From Lysobacterales bacterium (GTDB taxonomy: Bacteria > Pseudomonadota > Gammaproteobacteria > Xanthomonadales > Xanthomonadaceae), in assembly GCA_017302035.1 (NCBI GenBank), contig JAFLEA010000028.1, forward strand, positions 1 through 32,179: a DNA stretch of 32,179 bases, read 5' to 3'. The notes below the pieces were generated by a model that saw nothing but the letters and a program-made list of their open reading frames with translations, ran no database searches and was not told where the DNA came from. Below, in pieces: positions 23,270-32,047 of the stretch (position 1 is the first letter of the stretch; every line of letters begins with the position of its first letter). Position numbers and translations under genes: made by a program.

Positions 23270-24211
23270 ATGCGCACGGCTTTTCGCTTCCATGTTTCGC
23301 GGCACCGGGTGCTCGTGGCCGCCGGATTGGCGGCGCTGTTGCCGTGGTTGGCGGTCGGCATGGCCGGCGCGCAGTCGCTGGAAGCGGAACTGGACGAACC
23401 GCAGCACGGCCCGGTGGATGGGCAATGCGTGGTGCTGCTGCACGGGCTGGGCCGGACCCATCGCTCGATGGGCCGGATCGAATCGGCGCTGCGCGAAGCC
23501 GGCTTCGCCACCGCCAACATCGACTATCCGTCGCAGAGCCAGTCCATCGAGGCCTCGGCCCTGCAGGCCGTGCCGGAGGGCCTGCGCGAATGCCGTGCCG
23601 CCGGGGCGCACACCGTCCATTTCGTCACCCATTCGATGGGTGGGCTGGTATTGCGCTACTACCTGTCCGGGCACAAGGTGCCCGAGTTGGGCCGGGTGGT
23701 GATGCTCGGCCCGCCCAACCAGGGCAGCGAGGTGGCCGACGCGCTGGCCGGCACCGCGCTCTACGACCGGATCAACGGGCCGGCGGGGGGGCAGCTGGTG
23801 ACCGGGCCGGAAGGCATGCCCGCGCGGCTGGGGCCGGTCGGTTTCGCGCTGGGTGTCATCGCCGGCAACGAGCAGACCGCCATCGACAGCGTGATGGCCA
23901 CCCGCATCCACGGCGCGAACGACGGCAAGGTCGCGGTGGCGCGGGCCAAGGTGGAGGGCATGCACGACTTCCTGGTGCTGCCGGTCAACCACACCTTCAT
24001 GGTGATCAACGACGTGGTGATCGGGCAGACCCTGCACTTCCTGCGCCACGGCGCGTTCGTGCATGAAGTTCAGCCGCGCGCCAACCCCGCCACCAGCGCC
24101 GGCAACCCGGCCGAAGCGGCCGCCACGTTCTCCAGCACTTCGGCCAGGGTGATTTCCCCGGCATCGCCGCAACCGGCGGCCCAGTTGGCCACGATCGCCA
24201 GGCAGGCGTAG
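23270..24211 (+). CDS. Secreted lipase-like alpha/beta hydrolase
   Basis: A 313-residue protein with a Sec signal peptide (about 1-36, ending AVGMAGAQS). The alpha/beta-hydrolase domain has the oxyanion motif VVLLHGLGRTHRSM and the nucleophile elbow FVTHSMGGLVLRYYL (Ser in HSMGG). A late Asp (HDFLVLPVNH) and His (NHTFM) complete a plausible triad. It resembles short triacylglycerol lipases. The ATG at 23270 has GAAGGA 8 bases upstream. The domain ends about residue 265; the last roughly 48 residues are low-complexity and antisense to the end of the next gene, with a 142-base convergent overlap. This suggests a lost stop or a frameshift at the 3' end. Confidence 0.85.
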   Translation: MRTAFRFHVSRHRVLVAAGLAALLPWLAVGMAGAQSLEAELDEPQHGPVDGQCVVLLHGLGRTHRSMGRIESALREAGFATANIDYPSQSQSIEASALQAVPEGLRECRAAGAHTVHFVTHSMGGLVLRYYLSGHKVPELGRVVMLGPPNQGSEVADALAGTALYDRINGPAGGQLVTGPEGMPARLGPVGFALGVIAGNEQTAIDSVMATRIHGANDGKVAVARAKVEGMHDFLVLPVNHTFMVINDVVIGQTLHFLRHGAFVHEVQPRANPATSAGNPAEAAATFSSTSARVISPASPQPAAQLATIARQA

Positions 24212-24810
24212 TCCAGGCCCAGTTCGCGGGCCAGGCCGGCTTCGGGCATGCCGGTCATGCCGACCAGGTCGCAGCCGTCGCGGCGCATGCGCGCGATCTC
24301 CGCGTTGGTTTCCAGGCGCGGGCCCTGGGTGGCGCCGTAGCAGCCGCCGTCGAGTACGGCCACGCCGGCGGCCTGTGCCGCGGCCAGCACCTGGCCACGG
24401 AACGCCGGGCTGTAGGGCTGGCCGAAGTCCACGTGCAGGGCCTCGCCCTGGCCATCCCAGAAACTGGACTCGCGGCCCCAGGTGTAGTCGATCAACTGGT
24501 CCGGGCAGGCCAGCACGCGCGGGCCGTAGGCCGCGGTGATGCCGCCCACGGTGTTCAGTGCCAGCACCCGGCGCGCACCGGCCTGCTGCAGCGCGTGCAG
24601 GTTGGCGCGGTAGTTGACCCGGTGCGGCGGCAGCGCGTGGCCCTCGCCGTGGCGGGCCAGGAAGGCGACCCGGGCGCCGCCGAGGCGACCGAGCCGCAGC
24701 GGGCCCGACGGTGCGCCGTAGGGCGTGTCGAAATGTCGGGCCTGGACGTCCTCGAGTGCGGCCAGGCGATACACGCCGGTGCCGCCGATCACGGCCAGGG
24801 CGATGTCCAT
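24070..24810 (-). CDS. S-methyl-5'-thioinosine phosphorylase (MTIP)
   Basis: This 246-residue member of the PNP/MTAP family cleaves methylthioinosine to hypoxanthine and methylthioribose-1-phosphate in purine and methionine salvage. Motifs are IGGTGVYRL (phosphate loop, start), ARHGEGHALPPHRVNYRAN, NTVGGI, GPRLETNAEI and DLVGMTGMPEAGLARELGLDYACL. The purine-binding region reads VANWAAG rather than the Asp-containing motif of true MTAP, which in Pseudomonas-type enzymes goes with inosine preference; that step is inference. It starts 5 bases after the hpt stop, so the two form an operon that feeds hypoxanthine directly to HPRT. Confidence 0.87.
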   Translation of the reverse strand: MDIALAVIGGTGVYRLAALEDVQARHFDTPYGAPSGPLRLGRLGGARVAFLARHGEGHALPPHRVNYRANLHALQQAGARRVLALNTVGGITAAYGPRVLACPDQLIDYTWGRESSFWDGQGEALHVDFGQPYSPAFRGQVLAAAQAAGVAVLDGGCYGATQGPRLETNAEIARMRRDGCDLVGMTGMPEAGLARELGLDYACLAIVANWAAGCGDAGEITLAEVLENVAAASAGLPALVAGLARG

Positions 24811-24815
24811 CCGGC

Positions 24816-25400
24816 TCACGCCTTCAGCGCGTAGATCGCCGGCAGGTTGCGGCCCTGCTCGTAGTAGTCCATGCCGAAGCCGAACACGTAGCGGTCGGGC
24901 AGGTGCAGGCCGACGTAGTCGGCGCGCACGCCCTGCACGCAGCGGTCGTGGTCCTTGACCGTCATCGCCGCGATGCGCACGTCGGTGGCGCCTTGCTCGA
25001 TGCACCAGCGGCGCACCTCGGCCAGGGTGTGGCCTTCGTCGAGGATGTCGTCGGCGATCAGCACCCGGCGCCCGTACAGGGCGGTGGCCGGGCGGTGCTT
25101 CCAGACCAGTTCGCCGCCCTGGTTGTTGCCGCGGTAGCGGGTGGCGTGCAGGTAGTCGAACTGCAGGTCCAGGCCGCGCGCGCCCAGCTCCAGCGCCAGC
25201 TGCCCGGCAAAGGGCAGGGCGCCGTGCATCACGGTCAGGAACACCGGCACGAAGCTGTCGCCGAGGCGATTGGCCGGGACCTCGCCGATGTAGTCGGCGG
25301 CGATGGCGTCGGCCATGCCGGCGATGGCGGCGTCGATCGCCGCACGGTCGTACAGCAGGTCGGATTTTTCCAGGGCTTCGGCGATCAGGAGGTCGGACAT
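24816..25400 (-). CDS. hpt: Hypoxanthine-guanine phosphoribosyltransferase
   Basis: A 194-residue cytoplasmic purine salvage enzyme that joins hypoxanthine or guanine to PRPP. The type I PRTase loop is VLIADDILDEGHTL (about residues 112-125), followed by the base-binding KDHDR and a C-terminal YVFGFGMDYYEQGRNLP typical of HPRT. It is 5 bases upstream of the MTIP gene, which makes its substrate, and 45 bases downstream of nagZ on the same strand. No clear ribosome site precedes its ATG. Confidence 0.93.
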   Translation of the reverse strand: MSDLLIAEALEKSDLLYDRAAIDAAIAGMADAIAADYIGEVPANRLGDSFVPVFLTVMHGALPFAGQLALELGARGLDLQFDYLHATRYRGNNQGGELVWKHRPATALYGRRVLIADDILDEGHTLAEVRRWCIEQGATDVRIAAMTVKDHDRCVQGVRADYVGLHLPDRYVFGFGMDYYEQGRNLPAIYALKA

Positions 25401-25445
25401 CGGTTCAGGGTACCGGAAACGGGTGCAAGGGGAGGGCGGGTGGAT

Positions 25446-26462
25446 TCAGGCCAGTGACGCGGGCGGCAGGCGCGACTGCGCGTCGCCGTAGCGGGCGTCC
25501 GCGAGCAGGCCGTCCCAGCCCAGCGCGCCGCGGCCGATCAGGCCGGCCAGCGCGGCGGTGTTGAGCCTGCGGCCTTCGACCGCGCGCAGCGATTCGTCGA
25601 CCAGTTCGGGATGGCAGACCAGGACCACGTCGCAGCCGGCATCCAGGTGGGCGTCGATGCGCGCCCGGATCCCGCCGGCCGAGTATGCGGCGGCCATGCC
25701 GATGTCGTCGGAGAACACCACGCCGCGGAAACCGAGCCCGCCATCGGCGCGGTCGCCGCGCAGGATCTCCTCGATCCAGCGCCGGGAATAGCCGGCCGGC
25801 TCCGGCGCCACCGCCGGGTAGGCTACGTGCGCCATCATCACCGCGTCGGCCCCGGCCTCGATGCCGGCGGCGAACGGGACCAGGTCCTGCGCGCGCAGCG
25901 CCTCCAGCGGGCGTGGATCGACCGCATCGTCGAAGTGGGTGTCCTCCAGCACGGTGCCGTGGCCGGGGAAGTGCTTGAGCGTGGCCGCCATGCCGACACT
26001 GTGCATGCCGCGCACGTAGGCGCGGGTGAACGCGGCCACCACCTGCGGGTCGTCGCTGAAGGCGCGGTCGCCGATGGCGCGGTTGCCGCGGGCCAGGTCC
26101 ACCACCGGGGCGAAGCTCAGGTCCACGCCGCTGGCGCGGATCTCGCTGGCCATCAGCCAGGCGTGCTCCTGGGCCAGGGCCAGGGCGGCGTCCGGGTCGC
26201 GGCGGTAGATCGCGTCGAAGCTCTGCAGCGGCGGCAGGTCGCTGTAGCCGTCGCGGAAGCGCTGCACCCGGCCGCCTTCCTGGTCCACGCAGATCAGCTG
26301 CGGGCGCGGCGCGGCGGCGCGGATCGCGGCGGACAATTCGGTCACCTGCCGGCGCGAGGCGAAATTGCGCTTGAACAGGATCACGCCGGCCACCGCGTCG
26401 TGCTGCAGCCAGGCGCGCTCCTGCGCGGTCAGTTCGGTGCCGGCGACGCCGATCACGAGCAT
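25446..26462 (-). CDS. nagZ: Beta-N-acetylhexosaminidase NagZ (peptidoglycan recycling)
   Basis: A 338-residue glycoside hydrolase family 3 enzyme that removes GlcNAc from anhydro-muropeptides in the cytoplasm. It shows the family core KHFPGHGTVLEDTHFD (the PGHG loop with the catalytic His), LICVDQEGGRVQRF, FAPVVDLARGNRAIGDRAF and the nucleophile Asp in VVFSDDIGMAAAY. There is no signal peptide, as expected. The start at 26462 (MLVIGVAG) is preferred over a long upstream frame that merely reads through the dsbA-like gene. The arrangement nagZ-hpt-MTIP recalls the nagZ-MTIP neighbourhood of Pseudomonas. Confidence 0.94.
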   Translation of the reverse strand: MLVIGVAGTELTAQERAWLQHDAVAGVILFKRNFASRRQVTELSAAIRAAAPRPQLICVDQEGGRVQRFRDGYSDLPPLQSFDAIYRRDPDAALALAQEHAWLMASEIRASGVDLSFAPVVDLARGNRAIGDRAFSDDPQVVAAFTRAYVRGMHSVGMAATLKHFPGHGTVLEDTHFDDAVDPRPLEALRAQDLVPFAAGIEAGADAVMMAHVAYPAVAPEPAGYSRRWIEEILRGDRADGGLGFRGVVFSDDIGMAAAYSAGGIRARIDAHLDAGCDVVLVCHPELVDESLRAVEGRRLNTAALAGLIGRGALGWDGLLADARYGDAQSRLPPASLA

Positions 26463-26550
26463 GCGGAAGGACTCCGTTCGTGCGCCGTCCGCGCACCCGG
26501 CCATTGTCGCAGATGCGGCCGGGCCTCCAGAACCCGTCCCGCAGGCGGCG

Positions 26551-27243
26551 CTACACGGAGCAGCCGTCGGGCCCGCAGCTGGCGTCGCCGGGGGCTGCGG
26601 TTGCCGGGGCGGCATCGGCCAGGGCCTGGCGCAGCGCCTGGGCGAACACGTCCGGCGCCTGCCCGCCCTGGACCGCGTAGCGGCCGCCGATGACGAAGGT
26701 GGGTACCGCGCGGATGCCCATGGCCTGGGCCTGGCCGAGCTGTGCGCGCACCTCCGCCAGGCCTTCGTCGGAGTCGAGCATGGCGCCGATGCGGTCCGGC
26801 GCCAGCCCCCCGGCGGCGCCGGCCTCGGCCAGGGTCTGCGGATCGGCCAGGTTGCGGCCTGCGGCGAAGTGGGCACGGAACAGTGCCTCGGCCACCGCCT
26901 GGGCGTCGCCTTCACGGGAGGCCAGCCACATCAGCCGGTGCGCGGGCAGGGTGGTGACCCGGACCTGACCGCGGTCGAAGTCCATGGGCAGGCCCTCGGC
27001 GCGGGCCGTGGCCTGGGTCTGGGCCAGGATCTGCTCGGTGCGCTGGGCGCCACCGAACTTGGCCGCATAGGCCTGGCGCAGCGGCACCGGCTCGCTGCCG
27101 GCGTCCGGATCGAGCTGGAACGGGTGCCAGTGCACGTCCAGCGGCGGCGCCTCGGCGCCGAGCAGTTCCACGCCGCGCTGGAACCGGTGCTTGCCGATCC
27201 AGCACCAGGGACAGACCACGTCGGACCAGATATCGACTCTCAT
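26551..27243 (-). CDS. DsbA-family (FrnE-like) dithiol oxidoreductase
   Basis: This 230-residue cytoplasmic thioredoxin-fold protein has the active-site motif CPWC in DVVCPWCWIGKHRF (about residues 10-13). The helical insertion and C-terminal RAVPTFVIGGRYAVQGGQ (cis-Pro loop) are typical of the FrnE/2-hydroxychromene isomerase-like group. It has no signal peptide. The start is put at 27243 (MRVDIWSD), the usual family beginning; ATGs at 27249, 27273 and 27279 are in frame and no site clearly decides. A C-terminal CGPDGC pair of cysteines is common in close relatives. Confidence 0.88.
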   Translation of the reverse strand: MRVDIWSDVVCPWCWIGKHRFQRGVELLGAEAPPLDVHWHPFQLDPDAGSEPVPLRQAYAAKFGGAQRTEQILAQTQATARAEGLPMDFDRGQVRVTTLPAHRLMWLASREGDAQAVAEALFRAHFAAGRNLADPQTLAEAGAAGGLAPDRIGAMLDSDEGLAEVRAQLGQAQAMGIRAVPTFVIGGRYAVQGGQAPDVFAQALRQALADAAPATAAPGDASCGPDGCSV

Positions 27244-27387
27244 GGCCATGAAGATGGGGCCGCTGGCCGGCATGCGCAAGGCCCGGACGAACGTGGCGCC
27301 GCGCCGGTTTCGCAGTGCCGGTCATGGACGCTCCGGCGGGCATCGTGTATTAAGGCCGCTCCCCCGTCGCATTGTCCGGTCCCCTGA

Positions 27388-29454
27388 ATGCAGAAAGACA
27401 GCGCGATCCGCCTGTTGATCGTCGATGATCGGGTCGAGGACGCCGAAGCGATCGTCAGCGCCCTGCGCAACGGTGGCATCGCGGTGCGCCCGCTGCGGCC
27501 GCAGAACGCGGCGGAGCTCGAACACATGCTCGCCAGCCAGCCGGTGGACCTGGTCCTGGCCGCCGCCTCGGCGGCCATGCCGCTGGAGCAGGTGCGGGCG
27601 CAGGTGGCCGCCAGCGGCAAGGACCTGCCGCTGCTGCTGCTGCTGGACCGGATCGACGACGCCGCGGTGCTGGGCATGCTCGAGGGTGGCGCGCGTGCGC
27701 TGGTGCTCAAGCACCGGCCCGAGCACCTGCTGGAGACCCTGCGCCGCGAATGGGCCGATCTCGAGGCGCGCCGCGGCCTGCGCCGGCTCGAAGCCCAGGT
27801 GCGCGAGACCGAGCGCCGCTGCGATTCGCTGATCGCCTCCTCGCGCGATCCGATCGCCTACATCCACGAGGGCATGCACATCCGCGCCAACGACGCCTAC
27901 CTGGAGATGTTCGGGTTCGAGTCGTTCGAGGACGTGGAGGGCATGTCGCTGCTGGACCTGGTCGGGCCGCAGCACATCGAGAGTTTCAAGCAATTGCTCA
28001 AGTCGCTCTCGCGCGGCGAGTCGCCGCCGCCGGAGTACCTGATGGAGGCACGCCGGATCGACGGCAGCACCTTCCCGGCGAAGATGGAATTCGCCACCGC
28101 CACCTACGAGGGCGAGGCCTGCGTGCAGGTGGTGTTCCGGCGCCGCGAGGAACTGGACCCGGAACTGGCGCGCGAGGTCGAGGAACTGCGCCAGCGCGAC
28201 CAGGCCACCGGCCTGCTCAACCGCCAGACCTTCATGCGCCTGCTCGAGGACGCGGTGGCCGTGGTCGGTCGCGATGGCGGCCAGTACGGGTTCCTGCTGG
28301 TCGAGCCGGACCACTATGCGCGGCTGCTGCCCGATATCGGCCTGGATTCGGCCGATGCGCTGGCCGCGGCGCTGGCCGAGCGCGTGCGCGGGGCGCTGGA
28401 CCCCGACGTGCGCACGGCGCGTTTCGGCGAACACAGCTTCGCGGTGCTCCTGGAGGGCAACCACGCCCGTACCCGGGCCGCGGCCGATGCCCTGCGCCAT
28501 GCCTTCTCCGCCGAAGTGCTGGCCGTGGGCGAACGCTCGCTGGCGGTAACCGCCAGCATCGGCGGCGTGCAGGTCGGCGAGAAGATCGCCAGCGTGGCCC
28601 AGGTCCTGGCCAAGGCCAGCCAGTGCCAGGCCGCCGCGGTCGAGCTGGGCGGCAACACGGTGCAACTGTTCGATCCCGGCGCGGCCGACCGTGCCGAGGA
28701 GGAGCGCATCGCCCTGTGGGTGGCGCGGATCCGCGAGGCGCTGGCCGGCGAAGGCTTCGTCCTGCACTGGCAGCCGGTGATGAACCTGCAGGGCGAGCCG
28801 GGCGAACTGTACGAGGCCTGCCTGCGGGTGGACGCCAATGGCGAACTGGTCACCCCTTCCGGATTCCTGGGCATTGCCGAGGAGCATGGCCTGCTCGGCG
28901 AGATCGACCGCTGGGTGGTGCGCCGGGCGATCGCCGTGCTCGGCGAGCGCGAGCGCGCCGGCCACCGCACCCGGTTGATCGCGCGGGTCAGCCCGGCGTC
29001 CTTCGCCAGCGCCGAATTCATCGAACTGGTGCGTGGCGAACTCGGCGCCCAGGGCGTGCCCGGCGAGCGGCTGTGGCTGGAGGCGCCCGAGGCCCGGGTC
29101 TTCACCCACCTGCGCAACGCCCAGCAGTTCCTGGCCGCGCTGGCGCCGCTGGGGTGCCGCGTCGGCCTGGAACAGTTCGGCTCGGGACTGGATTCGTTCC
29201 AGTTGCTGGCGCACTTCAAGCCGGCCTTCGTCAAGATCGATCCCGGCTTGACCGAAGGCATCGGCAAGACCGGCGACGGCCAGGACAAGGTCCGCGAGAT
29301 CACCGCGCGCGCGCGCGCGGAGGGCATCATCGCCCTGGCCGAGCACGTGGACGACGCGCATGCGATGAGCCAGCTGTTCAGCGCCGGGGTGGACTACGTA
29401 TCCGGCGACTTCGTCGCCCCGGTGGGTGCGGCGATGAATTTCGACTTCGGCTGA
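27388..29454 (+). CDS. FimX/Filp-like protein: receiver-PAS-degenerate GGDEF-EAL c-di-GMP receptor
   Basis: This 688-residue protein has an N-terminal receiver-like domain (about 6-125, with acidic VDDR but Ala where the phosphorylated Asp is expected), a PAS domain (about 150-255, DPIAYIHEGMHIRANDAYLEMFG), then GGDEF and EAL domains. The GGDEF motif reads GEHSF (347-351). EAL reads EAC (476-478), the later DDFGTG equivalent reads EQFGSGLDS, and KxD is KIDPGL. It is therefore expected to lack cyclase and phosphodiesterase activity and to bind c-di-GMP, like FimX and Xanthomonas Filp, which control type IV pili and twitching. It is monocistronic and divergent from the dsbA-like gene. Confidence 0.9.
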   Translation: MQKDSAIRLLIVDDRVEDAEAIVSALRNGGIAVRPLRPQNAAELEHMLASQPVDLVLAAASAAMPLEQVRAQVAASGKDLPLLLLLDRIDDAAVLGMLEGGARALVLKHRPEHLLETLRREWADLEARRGLRRLEAQVRETERRCDSLIASSRDPIAYIHEGMHIRANDAYLEMFGFESFEDVEGMSLLDLVGPQHIESFKQLLKSLSRGESPPPEYLMEARRIDGSTFPAKMEFATATYEGEACVQVVFRRREELDPELAREVEELRQRDQATGLLNRQTFMRLLEDAVAVVGRDGGQYGFLLVEPDHYARLLPDIGLDSADALAAALAERVRGALDPDVRTARFGEHSFAVLLEGNHARTRAAADALRHAFSAEVLAVGERSLAVTASIGGVQVGEKIASVAQVLAKASQCQAAAVELGGNTVQLFDPGAADRAEEERIALWVARIREALAGEGFVLHWQPVMNLQGEPGELYEACLRVDANGELVTPSGFLGIAEEHGLLGEIDRWVVRRAIAVLGERERAGHRTRLIARVSPASFASAEFIELVRGELGAQGVPGERLWLEAPEARVFTHLRNAQQFLAALAPLGCRVGLEQFGSGLDSFQLLAHFKPAFVKIDPGLTEGIGKTGDGQDKVREITARARAEGIIALAEHVDDAHAMSQLFSAGVDYVSGDFVAPVGAAMNFDFG

Positions 29455-29580
29455 GTTCCGCGGGCGACCGCCCGTCGGCACCCGCGGACGACGCCCGCAG
29501 CCAGTGGGCGCCTGCGACCGAGCCCCCGTCCGGCGGCCACGTGCGGAACCGGCCGCTGGTCGGCTGCCCTTCGCCGCGGA

Positions 29581-31386
29581 TCAATCCAGGAACTGCAAAC
29601 GCGCGAGCTCGGCGTAGAGCCCGTCCTGGGCCAGCAACTCGGCGTGGGTGCCTTCGGCCACGATCCGGCCACGGTCCATCACCACGATCCGGTCCGCGCG
29701 CAGCACCGTGGCCAGGCGGTGCGCCACCACCAGGGTGGTGCGCCCGCGCATCAGGTTCTCCAGCGCATGCTGCACGGCGCGCTCGCTCTGCGCGTCCAGG
29801 GCGCTGGTGGCCTCGTCCAGCAGCAGCACCGGCGCGTCCTTGAGCAGGGCGCGGGCGATGGCGACGCGCTGCTGCTGGCCGCCGGACAGGCGCGCGCCGC
29901 GCTCGCCCAGTTCGCTGGCATAGCCCTGCGGCAGCGCTTCGATGAAGCCGTCGGCCTCGGCCGCGCGCGCGGCGGCACGCACTTCTTCGTCGCTGGCTTC
30001 CAGCCGGCCGTAGCGGATGTTGTCCATCGCGCTGGAGGCGAACAGCACCGGCTGCTGTGGCACCAGCGCCACCTGCGCGCGCAACGGCGCCGGGTCGACG
30101 TCGCGCAGGTCGATGCCGTCGATCCGCACCGCGCCGGCCTGGGGGTCGTGGAAGCGCAGCAGCAGCGACAGCACGGTGCTCTTGCCCGCGCCCGACGGCC
30201 CCACCAGCGCGACCGTCTCGCCGGGGCGCACATGCAGGTCGAAGCCGTGCAGGGCCGGCGCATCCTCGCGTTCCGGGTAATGGAACTGCACCTGCTCGAA
30301 GCGGATCTCCCCACGCAGCGGCACCGGCAGCGCAAGCGGGTGCGCCGGTGCGGCGATCGCCGGCCGTTCCTGCAGCAGTTCGGAAATCCGGCCCATGCCG
30401 CCGGCCGCGCGCTGCAATTCGTTCCATACCTCGGCCAGGGCGCCCACCGAGCCGCCGCCGATCAGGGCGTACAGCACGAACTGGCCCAGGGTGCCGGCGC
30501 TCATCGTGCCCTCGATCACTTTGTGCGCGCCCGACCACAGCACCAGCACGATCGCGCCGAATACCAGCACGATCGCGGCGGCGGTAACGGCCGCCTGGGC
30601 GCCGATGCGCCGGCGCGCGGTGGCCACGGCCACCTCCAGCGCCTGGCCGAAGCGGCCGCGCTCGTAGGGTTCGCGTGCGTAGGCCTGGACCGTGCGCACC
30701 GAGGCCAGGGTTTCGGCGGCCAGCGCATTGGCATCGGCGACCCGGTCCTGGCTGGCGCGCGAAGCCTTCTCCAGCCGCCGCGCGCCCAGGACAATAGGCA
30801 GCACCGCCAGCGGGATGCCGACCAGCGCATACGCGGCCAGCCGCGGGCTGGTCACGAACAGCATCACCAGCGAGCCGACCACGGTGACGGTGCTGCGCAG
30901 GGCCACGGACATGGTGGTGCCGATCACGCTGCGCAGCAGTTCGCTGTCGGCCGACAGGCGCGAGACCAGTTCGCCGCTGCGGCTGCGGTCGTGGAAACCC
31001 GGGTCCAGCCCGACCAGGTGCGCGTACAACTGTCCGCGCAGATCGGCCACCACTTTCTCGCCCAGCAGCGACACGAAGAAGAAGCGCGCGGCCGTGGCCA
31101 CCGCCAGCACCACCGCGACCACGAACAGCAGGCCGAAGGCCTGGTTGATCTGGGAGCCGCCACCGAAGCCGTGGTCGATCATGTAGCGCACCGCCACCGG
31201 CAGGCTCAGGGTGGCAGTGGAGGACACCGCCAGGGCCAGCAGCCAGGCGCTGAACAGGCCGCGGTGGCGGGCCACGAACGGCCACAGGGTGCGCAGGCTG
31301 CCGAGCTTGCGCATGCGCCCCTCGCGCCCGGCCTCGGGAATGGCGGCGGGGGTGGCGGTGCCGTCCGCCGAGCCGTGGAAGGCCAT
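29581..31386 (-). CDS. ABC exporter, fused membrane and ATPase domains (MsbA-like)
   Basis: This 601-residue half-transporter has six membrane helices (about 40-330) followed by the nucleotide-binding domain. Walker A is GPSGAGKST, the Q-loop lies near VALVPQQPVLFASS, the signature is LSGGQQQRVAIARALL, Walker B is PVLLLDEATSALD, and the H-loop is VVAHRLATV. It functions as a dimer; the substrate cannot be told, with lipid or drug export usual for this group. The start at 31386 overlaps the yigZ stop (TGATG), so the two are translated in series. A downstream in-frame ATG before RKLGSLRTLW is an alternative. Confidence 0.92.
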   Translation of the reverse strand: MAFHGSADGTATPAAIPEAGREGRMRKLGSLRTLWPFVARHRGLFSAWLLALAVSSTATLSLPVAVRYMIDHGFGGGSQINQAFGLLFVVAVVLAVATAARFFFVSLLGEKVVADLRGQLYAHLVGLDPGFHDRSRSGELVSRLSADSELLRSVIGTTMSVALRSTVTVVGSLVMLFVTSPRLAAYALVGIPLAVLPIVLGARRLEKASRASQDRVADANALAAETLASVRTVQAYAREPYERGRFGQALEVAVATARRRIGAQAAVTAAAIVLVFGAIVLVLWSGAHKVIEGTMSAGTLGQFVLYALIGGGSVGALAEVWNELQRAAGGMGRISELLQERPAIAAPAHPLALPVPLRGEIRFEQVQFHYPEREDAPALHGFDLHVRPGETVALVGPSGAGKSTVLSLLLRFHDPQAGAVRIDGIDLRDVDPAPLRAQVALVPQQPVLFASSAMDNIRYGRLEASDEEVRAAARAAEADGFIEALPQGYASELGERGARLSGGQQQRVAIARALLKDAPVLLLDEATSALDAQSERAVQHALENLMRGRTTLVVAHRLATVLRADRIVVMDRGRIVAEGTHAELLAQDGLYAELARLQFLD

Positions 31387-31988
31387 CAGTCCGTCTCCGC
31401 GGTCATGGGCGTGGCGATCCGCACCCGGTCGCGGGTGGCGTCGCGCAGGCGCGCCTGCAATGCGGCAGCCTCGCTGGCGGGCAGGCGCAACGACAGGTGC
31501 GCGCCGTCGGTCTCGAAGCGTTCGCCGGTCTTCTCCGCCGCATGCGCGTGCAGGGCCGCATGCACCGTGCCCAGGTCCTCGAAGGCGCAGGCCAGTTCCA
31601 GTTCGGCCATCGCCACCAGCGGCTGGCGTTGCGCCAGGCGCAGGCACTCGGCCGCCGCGCCGCCGTAGGCGCGCACCAGCCCCCCGGCGCCGAGCTTGAT
31701 TCCGCCGAACCAGCGGCTCACCACCACCGCGATCCGGTCGTAGCCCTGGCCATCGATCGCCGCCAGGATCGGGCGTCCGGCGGTGCCGGCCGGCTCGCCG
31801 TCGTCGCTGGAACGGTAGTCCTGGCCGATCCGCCAGGCCCAGCAGTTGTGGGTCGCGTCGGGATCGGACGCGCGGGCGATGAAGTCCATCGCCGCGGCCG
31901 GCGCGTCCGCGGCGGCGGCCTGGGCCAGGAAACGGCTGTGGCGCACGTCGAGGAGGTGGCTGGCCGGGGCGGCGAGGGTGTCGGTCAT
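31386..31988 (-). CDS. yigZ: YigZ/IMPACT-family protein
   Basis: A 200-residue protein with the UPF0029 N-terminal domain: SRFLAQAA, ATHNCWAWRIG, SSDDGEPAGTAGRPIL and VVVSRWFGGIKLGAGGLVRAYG, the highly conserved family signature. A ferredoxin-like C-terminal domain follows. The E. coli homologue is poorly understood; relatives of eukaryotic IMPACT bind translation factors. The start at 31988 (MTDTLAAP) is chosen because the conserved domain begins right after; the longer frame is low-complexity. The stop overlaps the ABC exporter start. Confidence 0.92.
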   Translation of the reverse strand: MTDTLAAPASHLLDVRHSRFLAQAAAADAPAAAMDFIARASDPDATHNCWAWRIGQDYRSSDDGEPAGTAGRPILAAIDGQGYDRIAVVVSRWFGGIKLGAGGLVRAYGGAAAECLRLAQRQPLVAMAELELACAFEDLGTVHAALHAHAAEKTGERFETDGAHLSLRLPASEAAALQARLRDATRDRVRIATPMTAETD

Positions 31989-32047
31989 CGTCGGCCATTG
32001 TAGCCGCCGGCGCCGGGCCGCCCCGATCCCCGGATCGGCCGCGCCGC

